Shown here piece by piece: positions 18,316-26,340 of a stretch of DNA of 64,000 bases; the stretch's first letter is position 1; each line of letters begins with the position of its first letter. The notes beneath the pieces are model-generated. The model worked only from the letters and a program-made list of their open reading frames with translations. It was not told the DNA's origin and made no database searches. The DNA lies in NCBI GenBank assembly GCA_017527205.1, contig JAFXQK010000036.1:62001-126000 (forward strand). Direction: 5' to 3'. The translations under genes and the position numbers were made by a program. This stretch comes from Lachnospiraceae bacterium (GTDB lineage Bacteria > Bacillota > Clostridia > Lachnospirales > Lachnospiraceae).

Positions 18316-18344
18316 TTTACTTAAAAAAGGGGGTTCGCTATACT
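18316..18344 (+). promoter_or_regulatory. Possible sigma-A promoter for the lipoprotein gene
   Basis: TTTACT at 18316-18321 and TATACT at 18339-18344 are 17 bases apart, about 57 bases before the ATG at 18401. Confidence 0.55.
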
Positions 18345-18400
18345 TTATTTCAAGGGGAAGGGTTCTTATGGGGTATTTTGATACATAGAAGGTGCGACCT

Positions 18401-19006
18401 ATGACTCGTAAACAAAACATTTTAATCATCCTTATATGTGTCTTGCTAAGTGCAGTGTTCCCGCTTGGAGGTTGTACCAAAGAGAATGGTGAAAGCACTG
18501 CACCAGGCAATACCGCAGGTCGTGAGCTTCTTGCAAGCTGGGCATACATTCATGAACCGGAAACTGAGGTTCTGGCTTTCACGACCGACGGGTTAGCGTT
18601 TTATCACGGAAAGCAGTATACGTATTCGCAGGAGGGGGATTTCCTGACGCTGACCGATGAAGATGGCAAGGAAACGACGATGCGTTTCGTCCAGGCTCGC
18701 GAGGGCAAGATGCTTCTTTATGAGCGTACCGAGTACCATTACGCGGGAATTTCAAAGCCCGATGGAATCATCGGATATTGGACGGGTGGTCCGGAGGATC
18801 GGTTGTCCTATGAATTTACAAAGAAGGGAACCTACTTAGAGGATGGTACCTTCCCGGGACATTACAGTGAGGATCCTGAGAACGGAACGATCAAGCTGAT
18901 GTACAACGCTCGTCTTGAGGATACCTTGATTTATTACTCGGTGGACGGAGATAAGCTTACGATCGATTATCCCTGGCCCATGGTAAAGACGGAACCGGCA
19001 AAGTAA
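18401..19006 (+). CDS. Small lipoprotein, unknown function
   Basis: The start at 18401 is preceded by AGAAGGTG at good spacing; an in-frame GTG nine bases earlier is less likely. The 201-residue product has a lipoprotein signal: a basic start, a hydrophobic stretch and the lipobox LGGC, with the lipid-bearing cysteine about 25 residues in. The mature part is beta-rich, with repeated short patterns such as FTTDGLAFYHGKQYTYS, LTLTDEDGKE and YSVDGDKLTIDYP. This looks like a small beta-barrel or lipocalin-like fold. It sits ahead of the sugar ABC transporter genes but has its own promoter, and a functional link is unproven. Confidence 0.82.
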   Translation: MTRKQNILIILICVLLSAVFPLGGCTKENGESTAPGNTAGRELLASWAYIHEPETEVLAFTTDGLAFYHGKQYTYSQEGDFLTLTDEDGKETTMRFVQAREGKMLLYERTEYHYAGISKPDGIIGYWTGGPEDRLSYEFTKKGTYLEDGTFPGHYSEDPENGTIKLMYNARLEDTLIYYSVDGDKLTIDYPWPMVKTEPAK

Positions 19007-19106
19007 GATAAAGTAATGTGCCGTCAAGATTTGGTCATAAGGCGTGGCGCCTTTGACATAGAGACAAAGATGGAAAAACCATCAACTTGTTTAAAGGAGG
19101 AGAATT

Positions 19107-20429
19107 ATGAAACTGAAGAAACTTGCAGCAACTCTGCTCGCAGCAGCTATGGTTGTATCTTGTGCAGCATGTGGCAGTGGCAGTGGCGACAGCGGCAACA
19201 ACGGTGGCAACAAGGATACCGGCAAGAAGGTTGAGAGCGTAGATCTGAAGAGCCAGAAGGTTACTTTGGATATGTGGTGTATCGCTACCGAGAGCGATTC
19301 CAACCGTAAGTCCTATGAGAATGCCATCGCTGAGATGAAGCAGGAGTATCCTGACATCACTCTGAACTGGGAAGCATTTGAGAACCAGTCCTATAAGACC
19401 AAGATCAAGGCAGCTATGGCAGCTGACGAAGTACCTGATATCTTCTTCACCTGGTCTTGCGCATTCCTTGGTGATTTCGTTGATTCCGGTAAGGTTTACT
19501 GCCTGGATGATGCATATCAGGATTACAAGAGCGAGCTTCCTGAGGTTATGCTTGCTAACTCTACTTACAACGGAAAGCACTATGGTGTTCCTCTGACCAT
19601 GAACATCGTTGGACTTTTCTGCAACATGGATCTTCTGAAGGAAGCAGGCTGGAACGAAGTTCCTACCACCTATGATGATCTGATCAAGTGCTGTGACGCT
19701 CTGAAGGCTAAGGGAATCATTCCTTTCGGATGTGCAGGCGGTGAGACCTGGTGTGTAACCGAGTATCTTGAGCCCGTTATCGAGAAGAGCATCGGCGCTG
19801 ACGCTATGAACGACATCTTCCTTGGAAGAGCTTCTTGGGACAACGCAGAAGTTGCAAAGGCAGTTGATACCTTCCAGAGCATGGTTAAGGCTGGCTACTT
19901 TGATCCTAACGCAGTATCCCTGAGCAACGACGAAGTTAAGGCTAACTTCATGCAGGGTAAGTATGCATTCTATCAGAATGGTACTTGGAACTGTGCAGAC
20001 TTCGCTAACGACGCTAACTTCTTCCCTAAGGTAAAGGTTACCGAGTTCCCCGTTGTTGATTCCAGCAAGGGTAAGCTTGGTCAGCTGATTGGCGGTCCTT
20101 CCGATACCCTCGCAGTAACCGCTAAGTCTGCAAACGCTGCAGTAGCTGCTAAGTACACCTTCGAGCTTGGTAAGAGAATCTGCCACTATGGTTACCTTGA
20201 TGGCTGCGGACTTCCCGCTTGGACTCCTTACGGTGACACCAGCAACATCAACGGTCTGACCAAGGCCGTATCTGAGATCTGTGCAAATGCTAACGCATAC
20301 GTTCTGTTCGGTGATACCGCTATGAACGCTGACGATGCTCAGAAGTATCTTGATTACGTAGCACAGGTTTATGGATGCAAGGTTGACGGTAATGCATTCA
20401 TTTCCGGTCTGAAGAAGGAAATCAGATAA
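19107..20429 (+). CDS. Sugar ABC transporter substrate-binding lipoprotein (family 1)
   Basis: This 440-residue protein is the extracellular binding component of a carbohydrate importer. After a basic signal segment it has two possible lipidation cysteines, Cys18 (VVSC) and Cys22 (CAAC), and then a Gly/Ser/Asp/Asn-rich tether. The mature part shows family 1 features, such as TLDMWCIATESDSNR near the start, KIKAAMAADEVPDIFFTW and NGTWNCADF. The two permease genes follow, and a kinase/regulator pair lies beyond. The ATPase is not encoded here, so a shared MsmK-type ATPase is expected. Codon use is noticeably uniform, which fits very high expression. AAAGGAGGAG precedes the ATG. A hairpin terminator separates it from the permeases. 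Confidence 0.93.
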   Translation: MKLKKLAATLLAAAMVVSCAACGSGSGDSGNNGGNKDTGKKVESVDLKSQKVTLDMWCIATESDSNRKSYENAIAEMKQEYPDITLNWEAFENQSYKTKIKAAMAADEVPDIFFTWSCAFLGDFVDSGKVYCLDDAYQDYKSELPEVMLANSTYNGKHYGVPLTMNIVGLFCNMDLLKEAGWNEVPTTYDDLIKCCDALKAKGIIPFGCAGGETWCVTEYLEPVIEKSIGADAMNDIFLGRASWDNAEVAKAVDTFQSMVKAGYFDPNAVSLSNDEVKANFMQGKYAFYQNGTWNCADFANDANFFPKVKVTEFPVVDSSKGKLGQLIGGPSDTLAVTAKSANAAVAAKYTFELGKRICHYGYLDGCGLPAWTPYGDTSNINGLTKAVSEICANANAYVLFGDTAMNADDAQKYLDYVAQVYGCKVDGNAFISGLKKEIR

Positions 20430-20472
20430 TTATGTTTGATGACCTGATTTAGTCACTTGTAATAGCAATGAT

Positions 20473-20526
20473 TGCGGCTTTTCCGATCCTTGTGTTTCAC
20501 GGGGAGCCGGAAAGGCCGCATTTTGT
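20473..20526 (+). terminator. Intra-operon terminator/attenuator
   Basis: TGCGGCTTTTCCG pairs with CGGAAAGGCCGCA (one G-U) and TTTT follows. Placed between the binding-protein gene and the permease genes, it should let only part of the transcripts continue and so keep binding protein in excess. Confidence 0.85.
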
Positions 20527-20557
20527 TTCCAAATTTCATTGGAAGGTATGAATTATC

Positions 20558-21475
20558 ATGAAAAACAACACATATAAATACCTGATGATTGCGATCTTTT
20601 TGGCACCAGCCCTGATCCTTTTCATCGGCGTTCTGATTGCCCCCATTATCATGTCGGTATTTTACAGCTTCTTTGACATGAAGAGCATCAGTCTTAAAGG
20701 AGCGGAATTCATATTCCTTGGCAACTACAAGGAGCTGTTCACCAGCGGATCCATCAATGTCTGGAGAGCCCTTGGCAACGCAATGCTTCTGGCAGCGCTG
20801 TCCGTATTCCTGCAGCTCCCCTTATCCCTGGGCCTGGCACTGATGCTTGGTAAGGGAATTAAGGGTGAGAGAGGTTTCCTTTCCATCTACTTTATGCCGG
20901 TGCTGATTTCTACCGTAGTAATCGGTCAGCTTTGGAGAAAGATCTACAATCCTGACTACGGTATCTTAAATGCGGTCCTTGGCCTGCTCGGAATAGGCGA
21001 CAAGATGCCCCTCGGCGGATGGCTGGGCAATGAGGCTTCCGCTCTTTGGTGCGTATTTGTTCCCACCCTGTGGCAGTACGTAGGCTACCACATGCTGCTC
21101 ATGTATGCAGGCGTTCGAAGCGTATCCCCTGAACTTAGGGAGGCTGCAAAGCTGGACGGCGCAACCGATGGTCAGGTTGACTGGTATGTAGTCATTCCTA
21201 GCATTAAACCTATTTTGAAAGTAAGCGTGATCTTTGCCGTAACTGGTTCCTTGAAATCCTTCGACTTGATCTACGTGTTGACTAAGGGTGGTCCTTACCA
21301 TGCAACGGAAGTACCTAGTACCTTGATGATCAGCATGCTGTTCGAGAGAAACCGCTATGGCATGGGTAGTACGATTGCAGTATTGATGATATCGCTCTGC
21401 TTTGCATTTGCGATCCTCATTAGTGCGGCATTTAAGGAGAGAGAATATGGCAAAAAACATGTCATCAAAAAATAA
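20558..21475 (+). CDS. Sugar ABC transporter permease, MalF/UgpA type
   Basis: The 305-residue inner-membrane subunit has six hydrophobic helices. It also has the cytoplasmic EAA loop EAAKLDGATDGQVDWYVVIP near residues 194-213, which docks on the ATPase. It forms the heterodimeric channel with the next gene's product. An AAGGTATGAATTATC leader precedes the ATG. Its end overlaps the start of the partner permease by 29 bases, which suggests coupled translation. Confidence 0.93.
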   Translation: MKNNTYKYLMIAIFLAPALILFIGVLIAPIIMSVFYSFFDMKSISLKGAEFIFLGNYKELFTSGSINVWRALGNAMLLAALSVFLQLPLSLGLALMLGKGIKGERGFLSIYFMPVLISTVVIGQLWRKIYNPDYGILNAVLGLLGIGDKMPLGGWLGNEASALWCVFVPTLWQYVGYHMLLMYAGVRSVSPELREAAKLDGATDGQVDWYVVIPSIKPILKVSVIFAVTGSLKSFDLIYVLTKGGPYHATEVPSTLMISMLFERNRYGMGSTIAVLMISLCFAFAILISAAFKEREYGKKHVIKK

Positions 21476-22331
21476 CTTTAATCTGGATCAGTATCAGGTG
21501 CAGAAGACCAATAAGGTTCTGAAGGTGCTGATCTATATCGGTCTTGTGATTTGGGCGCTCATCGATCTCTTCCCTGTCTACTGGATGTTCACGTTTTCCT
21601 TAAAGTCCAACGAAGAGGTGTACGGCACTAACGTTATGGGTCTTCCCAAAGACTGGCTTTGGAGCAACTATTCGACGGCTATGACGACTGGTAACATGCC
21701 CCTGTACTTCTTGAACAGTGTGATCGTTACCGTCTCATCCATCGCGATCTGCCTTGTGGCAGCCATGATGGCAACCTATGCGCTGACGAGAATTATCTGG
21801 AAGGGCAGTAAAACGATGAATGCGTTCTTCATGTTGGGTATCACGATTCCCATCCATTCATCCATCGTGCCGATTTTCATTACCTTGAGTAAGCTGAAGA
21901 TGGTTAACTCCTATTGGGCAATGATCATTCCCTATTCCGCATTCTCGCTGGCAATGGCAATTCTGATCTGTACCGGATTCATGAATGACATTCCGAAGGA
22001 TCTGGACGAGGCGGCCTATATTGACGGATGTACGCTTTGGCAGACCTTTATCAAGATCATCGTTCCCCTGATGAAGCCCGCGCTTGCAACCATCAGCATC
22101 TACACCTTCCTGCAGTGCTGGAACGAGCTGATGTTCGCACAGTCCTTTATCAGTCAAAAGAAATACAGAACATTGCCCGTCGGCATTCAGGCATTGTCTG
22201 GACAGCATACGACGGATTGGGGCCCGATCGGTGCAGCACTTGTTATTGCAACGTTCCCTACCCTGTTGGTTTACGTATTCATGAGTAAATCCATTCAGGA
22301 GAGCTTCATTGCAGGTGCCGTGAAGGGTTGA
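21447..22331 (+). CDS. Sugar ABC transporter permease, MalG/UgpE type
   Basis: I choose the ATG at 21447, which has AGGAGAG upstream and overlaps the previous gene by 29 bases, over an earlier in-frame start at 21402 that lies deeper in that gene. The product has 294 residues and six helices. The EAA loop reads EAAYIDGCTLWQTFIKIIVP. With the MalF-type partner it forms the translocation pore for the sugar delivered by the binding protein encoded at 19107. A clear terminator follows. Confidence 0.93.
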   Translation: MAKNMSSKNNFNLDQYQVQKTNKVLKVLIYIGLVIWALIDLFPVYWMFTFSLKSNEEVYGTNVMGLPKDWLWSNYSTAMTTGNMPLYFLNSVIVTVSSIAICLVAAMMATYALTRIIWKGSKTMNAFFMLGITIPIHSSIVPIFITLSKLKMVNSYWAMIIPYSAFSLAMAILICTGFMNDIPKDLDEAAYIDGCTLWQTFIKIIVPLMKPALATISIYTFLQCWNELMFAQSFISQKKYRTLPVGIQALSGQHTTDWGPIGAALVIATFPTLLVYVFMSKSIQESFIAGAVKG

Positions 22332-22357
22332 GTAAAAGTAAAAGAGAAGGTTTTTAT

Positions 22358-22395
22358 AAAAGAAGGCGGCTTCTTCGGAGGCCGTCTTCTTTGTG
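22358..22395 (+). terminator. Terminator after the sugar permease genes
   Basis: AAAGAAGGCGGC-TTC pairs with GAGGCCGTCTTCTTT around a TTCG loop, followed by a short T-rich stretch. Confidence 0.82.
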
Positions 22396-22547
22396 TTTCT
22401 TCGGGTTTTGGAAAACAATTTGCCAGAAGTCCCAAAGCGTGATAAAATAAAACATGCATAAGAAAAACAAGCGGCTGCGAAGCAGCGAGCTTTCAAACAT
22501 ATTTGTGATTTGGTAGTTACGATATTAGTGTGCCGGAGAGAAACGAC

Positions 22548-24512
22548 ATGTCAAAGCGAAGGAAGAGGAAAAAAAGAGGTTCACTGTCTGCAAGGCTGAG
22601 CATGGTGCTTGCGGGCATTATTTTCGTACTCATTTTTTCAACCATTATCTCCATCTTTGTGGTTACGCAAAGAGAGCGTTTTGACCATGCAACCCGAGAA
22701 TCGGACGGTGTCCTCAATGGCATGACCAACAGCATCTATGCGGAGATTGACAGATACAGGGAGCTTTCGAGATTGTTCCTGATGGATGATGCTCTTGCAC
22801 AATTCCTTCGCGCGGAGTCGGAGGATGTTACGGCGGGAGTGATCAATACCGCAAGATACAGCATTATGCGGACAATGAACGTGACGGAGGGCGTGGATTC
22901 CGTTTTCGTCTTTCGTGAGGATTATCAGTATTTGTCTACGGCGCTGGCAACCAACATGCATGCCTATCGCGTGGACCTGGATTTGATGAGTGAGGACAGC
23001 TGGCGGGATCCAATCCTGCAAGGCAAGGGGAATGCCTCCGTTATCATCAACGGCAACGGAGCCTTGGAGAGAACAAATGGAAAACCGCTGATTACCATAG
23101 CACGTGCAGTGTATGATTTGCTGCGTCAAAAGCGGACGGGCATCATGATGATGAATGTTTCCAGTACCCTGCTGGAGCGGATGCTTCACGAGAACGTTAG
23201 AGGGGAAGACCTTTGCGTCATGGCGACGGACGGAACCTATCTCGCGGGAAACGAATCACTCGTGCAATACTTTCACGAGGATTTTTGCTCTGCGGAGGTC
23301 GTACATCAAAGCCTGAAAAAGGGCAAGGAGCGGATCATGCTGTCAGGGAGAATGGTGGACGGAATGCCCATCGTTGTTCTCTTCTCTACAACCTTTGCAT
23401 TACCCGTTTTACCGCTGGCAACGATTTATGCTCTGGGCCTTTTGGTTGGCGTCTTTATGATCTCCGTTTTTGTTGCGGGTATCTTTATTTCGAAGCACAT
23501 CACGAGTCCCGTGTTTGAGCTGGTGGACGCGATGGAGGAAAATCGGCAGAAGGGTAAGCTTCAGAAGATTGAGGTGGAGCTTCCGAAAAATGAGCTTGGC
23601 ATGTTGGAGGAGGAATACAACAACATGATCGAGCACGTAAATGATCTGATAAAGCGCCTGATTGAAAAGGAGAAGGTTTTGCAAAATGCGGAAATGCGCG
23701 TGCTGCACGAGCAGATCAAACCGCATTTCCTGTATAACAGCCTGGAGACCATCGGTTGGCTCGCCATGGATGCGGGGGCGGAGAACGTGCATGACGCGCT
23801 CGAAACCCTGGGAAGCTTTTATCGGAATTTCCTAAGCAAGGGAGACCGCGAAGTAAGCCTTCGCAGGGAAGTTTTGATCGTAAAGGATTATTTGGCGCTG
23901 CAAAAGCTTCGTTATGGCGACATCATCAATGATGAATATGACATTGCAAAGGACACGGAGGATTGCATTGTTCCGAAGCTCATTTTGCAGCCCCTGATTG
24001 AAAACAGTATCTATCACGGCATTCGCTTAAAGGGCGAGGCTGGAACCATTAAGATCACGAGCTTTATGGAAGGTGACGTGCTTCACGTCATTGTCAGGGA
24101 CACGGGCGTAGGCATGTCACAGGAGAAGATTGATCAAGTATTGAGCACCGACATGACGCGCGGCGGCGAGAAGAGCGTTGAGCAGTCAGAGAGCTTTGGA
24201 CTTTGGGGGACTATCGAGAGAATCCGGTGCTTTTGCGAGAAGGATGATGTCGTGCGAATTCGAAGTGATGAGGGAGAATTTACGGAAATTGAATTCATTT
24301 TCCCACACGCTACAAGGAAGGAACGCAGGCCTGCTAAGCCAGAAGGCATGGCAGACTCTAAGGCGGAGGGGTCAGCCTCGGAAGACATGACAACCTCTAA
24401 GGCGGAGGGTACAGCCTCGGACGGTATGACAGCCTCTAAGTCAGAGGGAGCAGCCACGGACGATATGACGACGGAAAACATGGGGAAAGAGAAGGGGAAC
24501 GACAATGTATAG
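22548..24512 (+). CDS. YesM/LytS-type sensor histidine kinase
   Basis: The start at 22548 has GGAGAG 8 bases upstream. The 654-residue kinase has a first membrane helix (about 18-42), an extracellular Cache-like sensor region (about 43-285), a second helix (about 287-312) and a HAMP linker. The His_kinase domain has its phosphorylated His393 in QIKPHFLYNSLE. An ATPase domain follows with the N box LILQPLIENSIYHGI and DTGVGM. After about residue 600 the chain continues as a degenerate repeat of the form DxxxSKxEGxAS, seen three to four times. The neighbours indicate that it senses the sugar, or the loaded binding protein, and signals to the AraC-type regulator encoded next, with which it overlaps by 8 bases. 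Confidence 0.92.
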   Translation: MSKRRKRKKRGSLSARLSMVLAGIIFVLIFSTIISIFVVTQRERFDHATRESDGVLNGMTNSIYAEIDRYRELSRLFLMDDALAQFLRAESEDVTAGVINTARYSIMRTMNVTEGVDSVFVFREDYQYLSTALATNMHAYRVDLDLMSEDSWRDPILQGKGNASVIINGNGALERTNGKPLITIARAVYDLLRQKRTGIMMMNVSSTLLERMLHENVRGEDLCVMATDGTYLAGNESLVQYFHEDFCSAEVVHQSLKKGKERIMLSGRMVDGMPIVVLFSTTFALPVLPLATIYALGLLVGVFMISVFVAGIFISKHITSPVFELVDAMEENRQKGKLQKIEVELPKNELGMLEEEYNNMIEHVNDLIKRLIEKEKVLQNAEMRVLHEQIKPHFLYNSLETIGWLAMDAGAENVHDALETLGSFYRNFLSKGDREVSLRREVLIVKDYLALQKLRYGDIINDEYDIAKDTEDCIVPKLILQPLIENSIYHGIRLKGEAGTIKITSFMEGDVLHVIVRDTGVGMSQEKIDQVLSTDMTRGGEKSVEQSESFGLWGTIERIRCFCEKDDVVRIRSDEGEFTEIEFIFPHATRKERRPAKPEGMADSKAEGSASEDMTTSKAEGTASDGMTASKSEGAATDDMTTENMGKEKGNDNV

Positions 24513-25254
24513 AGTAATGATTATTGATGACGAGCAGTCTGCGCGAAAGCTTCTGCGTGCTTCCATACCATGGGAGAGCCTGAACATGGAGGTCGTGGGG
24601 GAAGCCGCCAGCGGAATTGAGGCCATTAACGTCATTGATGAGATGAGACCTGATATCGCTTTTGTGGATATTTCCATGCCCTTTATGAATGGCATTGAGT
24701 TCACGGAGGTCGCAACACAGCGCTATCCCAAGCTGATCATTATCATCATGACGGCGATCGACCAGTTCGAATATGCACGAAAGTGCGTCAGCCTTCCCGT
24801 GTTTGAATACATGCTAAAGCCTATAGTCCGCGCGGAGGTAACGGGGGTTTTGCAAAACGTGAAAAAGAAGCTGGATGCAACGATGGAGACGGAAGCGGAT
24901 GGTACGGCGGAAAATGGTCCTGAGATGGAGCAGGACACCATTGCGCAGATCCAAAAGTTTATCGAGAATAATTACGTGGATTCGAAGATCAATCTGGCGT
25001 CCGTGGCGGAGCAATTTGGGTTTAGCGCCAGCTACCTGTCCCGAAAGTTTAAACAGGAGACGGGCAAGAATTTTGTGGAGTACCTTACCGAATGCCGCAT
25101 GGAAAAGGCCATGAAGCTTGCGGAGACGGGAAAGAAAATGTTCCTTGCCTCCTCAGAGGTCGGCATTCCCGACCCCAACTATTTTGGCCGCTGCTTTAAA
25201 AAATACGCAGGCATGAGCTATTCGGACTACATAGCCGCGCATATGAAGGTATAA
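24505..25254 (+). CDS. YesN-type response regulator with AraC-family DNA-binding domain
   Basis: The 249-residue protein has a receiver domain (about 1-120; acidic residues at 8-10, phosphorylated Asp55 in FVDISMPF, Lys in YMLKPI). A short linker follows, then a C-terminal AraC-type pair of helix-turn-helix units (about 150-248), including ASVAEQFGFSASYLSRKFK and the closing GMSYSDYI. It partners the kinase encoded just before it and most likely activates the sugar transporter operon upstream. A strong terminator ends this unit. Confidence 0.93.
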   Translation: MYRVMIIDDEQSARKLLRASIPWESLNMEVVGEAASGIEAINVIDEMRPDIAFVDISMPFMNGIEFTEVATQRYPKLIIIIMTAIDQFEYARKCVSLPVFEYMLKPIVRAEVTGVLQNVKKKLDATMETEADGTAENGPEMEQDTIAQIQKFIENNYVDSKINLASVAEQFGFSASYLSRKFKQETGKNFVEYLTECRMEKAMKLAETGKKMFLASSEVGIPDPNYFGRCFKKYAGMSYSDYIAAHMKV

Positions 25255-25286
25255 TGTCCGAGTTCTGCAGTGTTTTCGTCAAAATC

Positions 25287-25318
25287 ACGAAGACCTTGAA
25301 AGGGGTCTTCGTTTTTTT
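25287..25318 (+). terminator. Terminator after the YesN-like gene
   Basis: ACGAAGACC pairs with GGTCTTCGT around an 8-base loop, followed by seven T. Confidence 0.92.
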
Positions 25319-25333
25319 GTGGGTTTTCCCCTC

Positions 25334-25362
25334 TTGCGTTTTCCATGTGACCGTGTTAGAAT
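25334..25362 (+). promoter_or_regulatory. Sigma-A promoter for the ACT-hom-lysC cluster
   Basis: TTGCGT at 25334-25339 and TAGAAT at 25357-25362 are 17 bases apart, with TGT before the -10 (extended -10). The longer in-frame ORF start at 25319 lies before this promoter and can be dismissed. Confidence 0.72.
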
Positions 25363-25468
25363 ATCTTTCGTTAGCATACAATTGTCTTTCCCAGAAAAAC
25401 ATTCAGATTGTTTTGGGAGTCCCTTCCGCAAGAAGCATGGCGGGAGAAGAAGGCGGGAGGATGGAAAG

Positions 25469-25915
25469 ATGCCAGCAAATGAAGCCGGGTATTACGTGGT
25501 ACGTAAAAAAGCAGTTCCTGAGGTGCTTCTCAAGGTTGTGGAAGCAAAACGCCTGATTGAGTCGGAGAAGGTGCCGACGATTCAGGAAGCGGTAGATGCC
25601 GTGGGAATCAGCAGGAGCTCCTTTTATAAGTATAAGGACGACATTTTTGAATTTCATGAGAATGCCAAGGGAACAACGGTGACGCTTTTATTCCAGATGG
25701 AGGATAAGCCGGGAATCTTGTCGGACGTGCTTAAGCTCGTGGCGAGCTATGGAGCAAACATTCTGACGATCCATCAGAGTATTCCCATCGGAGGAATGGC
25801 TTCCCTGACGCTCAGCATCCAGATTTTGGAGACGACGCAGAACGTGTCGGAGATGCTGGAGCAGATGGAGAGGCTTGAGGGAGTACATCGGGTGAAGGTG
25901 TTGTCCAAGGAGTAA
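25469..25915 (+). CDS. ACT-domain protein of the UPF0735 (PheB-like) family
   Basis: The start at 25469 follows GGAGG at 25456-25460 and gives 148 residues. The N-terminal part (about 1-65) contains a helix-turn-helix-like segment TIQEAVDAVGISRSSFYKYKDDI. The C-terminal part (about 72-145) is an ACT domain, which binds amino acids (DKPGILSDVLKLVASYGANILTI broken by the usual turn glycines, then IPIGGMASLTLSI). The family is usually found beside hom or pheA, as here beside homoserine dehydrogenase and aspartate kinase. It probably senses an amino acid and regulates synthesis, but its mechanism is not established. Confidence 0.88.
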   Translation: MPANEAGYYVVRKKAVPEVLLKVVEAKRLIESEKVPTIQEAVDAVGISRSSFYKYKDDIFEFHENAKGTTVTLLFQMEDKPGILSDVLKLVASYGANILTIHQSIPIGGMASLTLSIQILETTQNVSEMLEQMERLEGVHRVKVLSKE

Positions 25916-25920
25916 GGTAA

Positions 25921-25998
25921 GAACTCGGGGCTAGGTTTGAGGTGTCTTTCTACTAACCTTTTGACCTAGAAAGACACCCCAAACCTTCCCCTCGAGGT
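25921..25998 (+). other. Large inverted repeat in the leader upstream of hom
   Basis: GGTTTGAGGTGTCTTTCT (about 25935-25952) pairs with AGAAAGACACCCCAAACC (about 25968-25985) over 18 positions with one mismatch. Outer bases (CTCGGGG / CCCCTCGAG) could extend the helix. No T run follows, so it is not an ordinary terminator. It could be a processing site, an attenuator or an mRNA-stabilising structure between the ACT gene and hom. Confidence 0.6.
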
Positions 25999-26041
25999 TA
26001 CAAGCATCGTACTTTGGATTGAACTCTTAAGTTTTTTGTAC

Positions 26042-26260
26042 GAGAATTTGGAACGATGTGCTCTGAGATGAATTGGGAAGTGCACTGGGGACTTGGAAGA
26101 ACGACATATATCTTTTGTATGAGAATTTGGAACGATGTGCTCTGAGATGAATTGGGAAGTGCACTGGGGACTTGGAAGAACGACATATATCTTTTGTACA
26201 AGGATTTGGAATGACGTGCTCCGGAAGGGACTGGGCAGTGGAAGGTTGTCAGTCTGGGGG
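26042..26260 (+). repeat. 79-bp direct repeats upstream of hom
   Basis: The segment starting GAGAATTTGGAACGATGTGC at 26042 recurs at 26121, almost base for base, over a full 79-base period. A third, diverged and shortened copy starts at 26200. Each unit ends with CATATATCTTTTGTA or a similar string. The repeats contain no sustained ORF on the plus strand. They fill most of the 425-base gap between the ACT gene and hom and lie in its leader. Confidence 0.88.
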
Positions 26261-26340
26261 TAGGTTAGGGATAATTAAGATAGATAGAGTTTGAATTTGG
26301 CAGGGATAAAAGAGATAGAGAAGTCGGAAAGGAAGAATGT

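Noticed and set aside
19035..20186. A 383-codon open frame on the minus strand across the sugar-binding-protein gene
   Set aside because: It is a shadow of a highly biased gene: no ribosome site, and a low-complexity Cys/Val/Ile-rich product with no domain. The plus-strand gene is clearly real.
25319..25468. Longer N-terminus for the ACT-domain protein
   Set aside because: The extra 50 codons cover the promoter and the tail of the preceding terminator; the start after GGAGG at 25469 fits the family length.
25921..25998. T-box or lysine riboswitch upstream of hom
   Set aside because: The T-box sequence and the lysine-riboswitch core are absent; the structure is one long simple hairpin without a U-tract.
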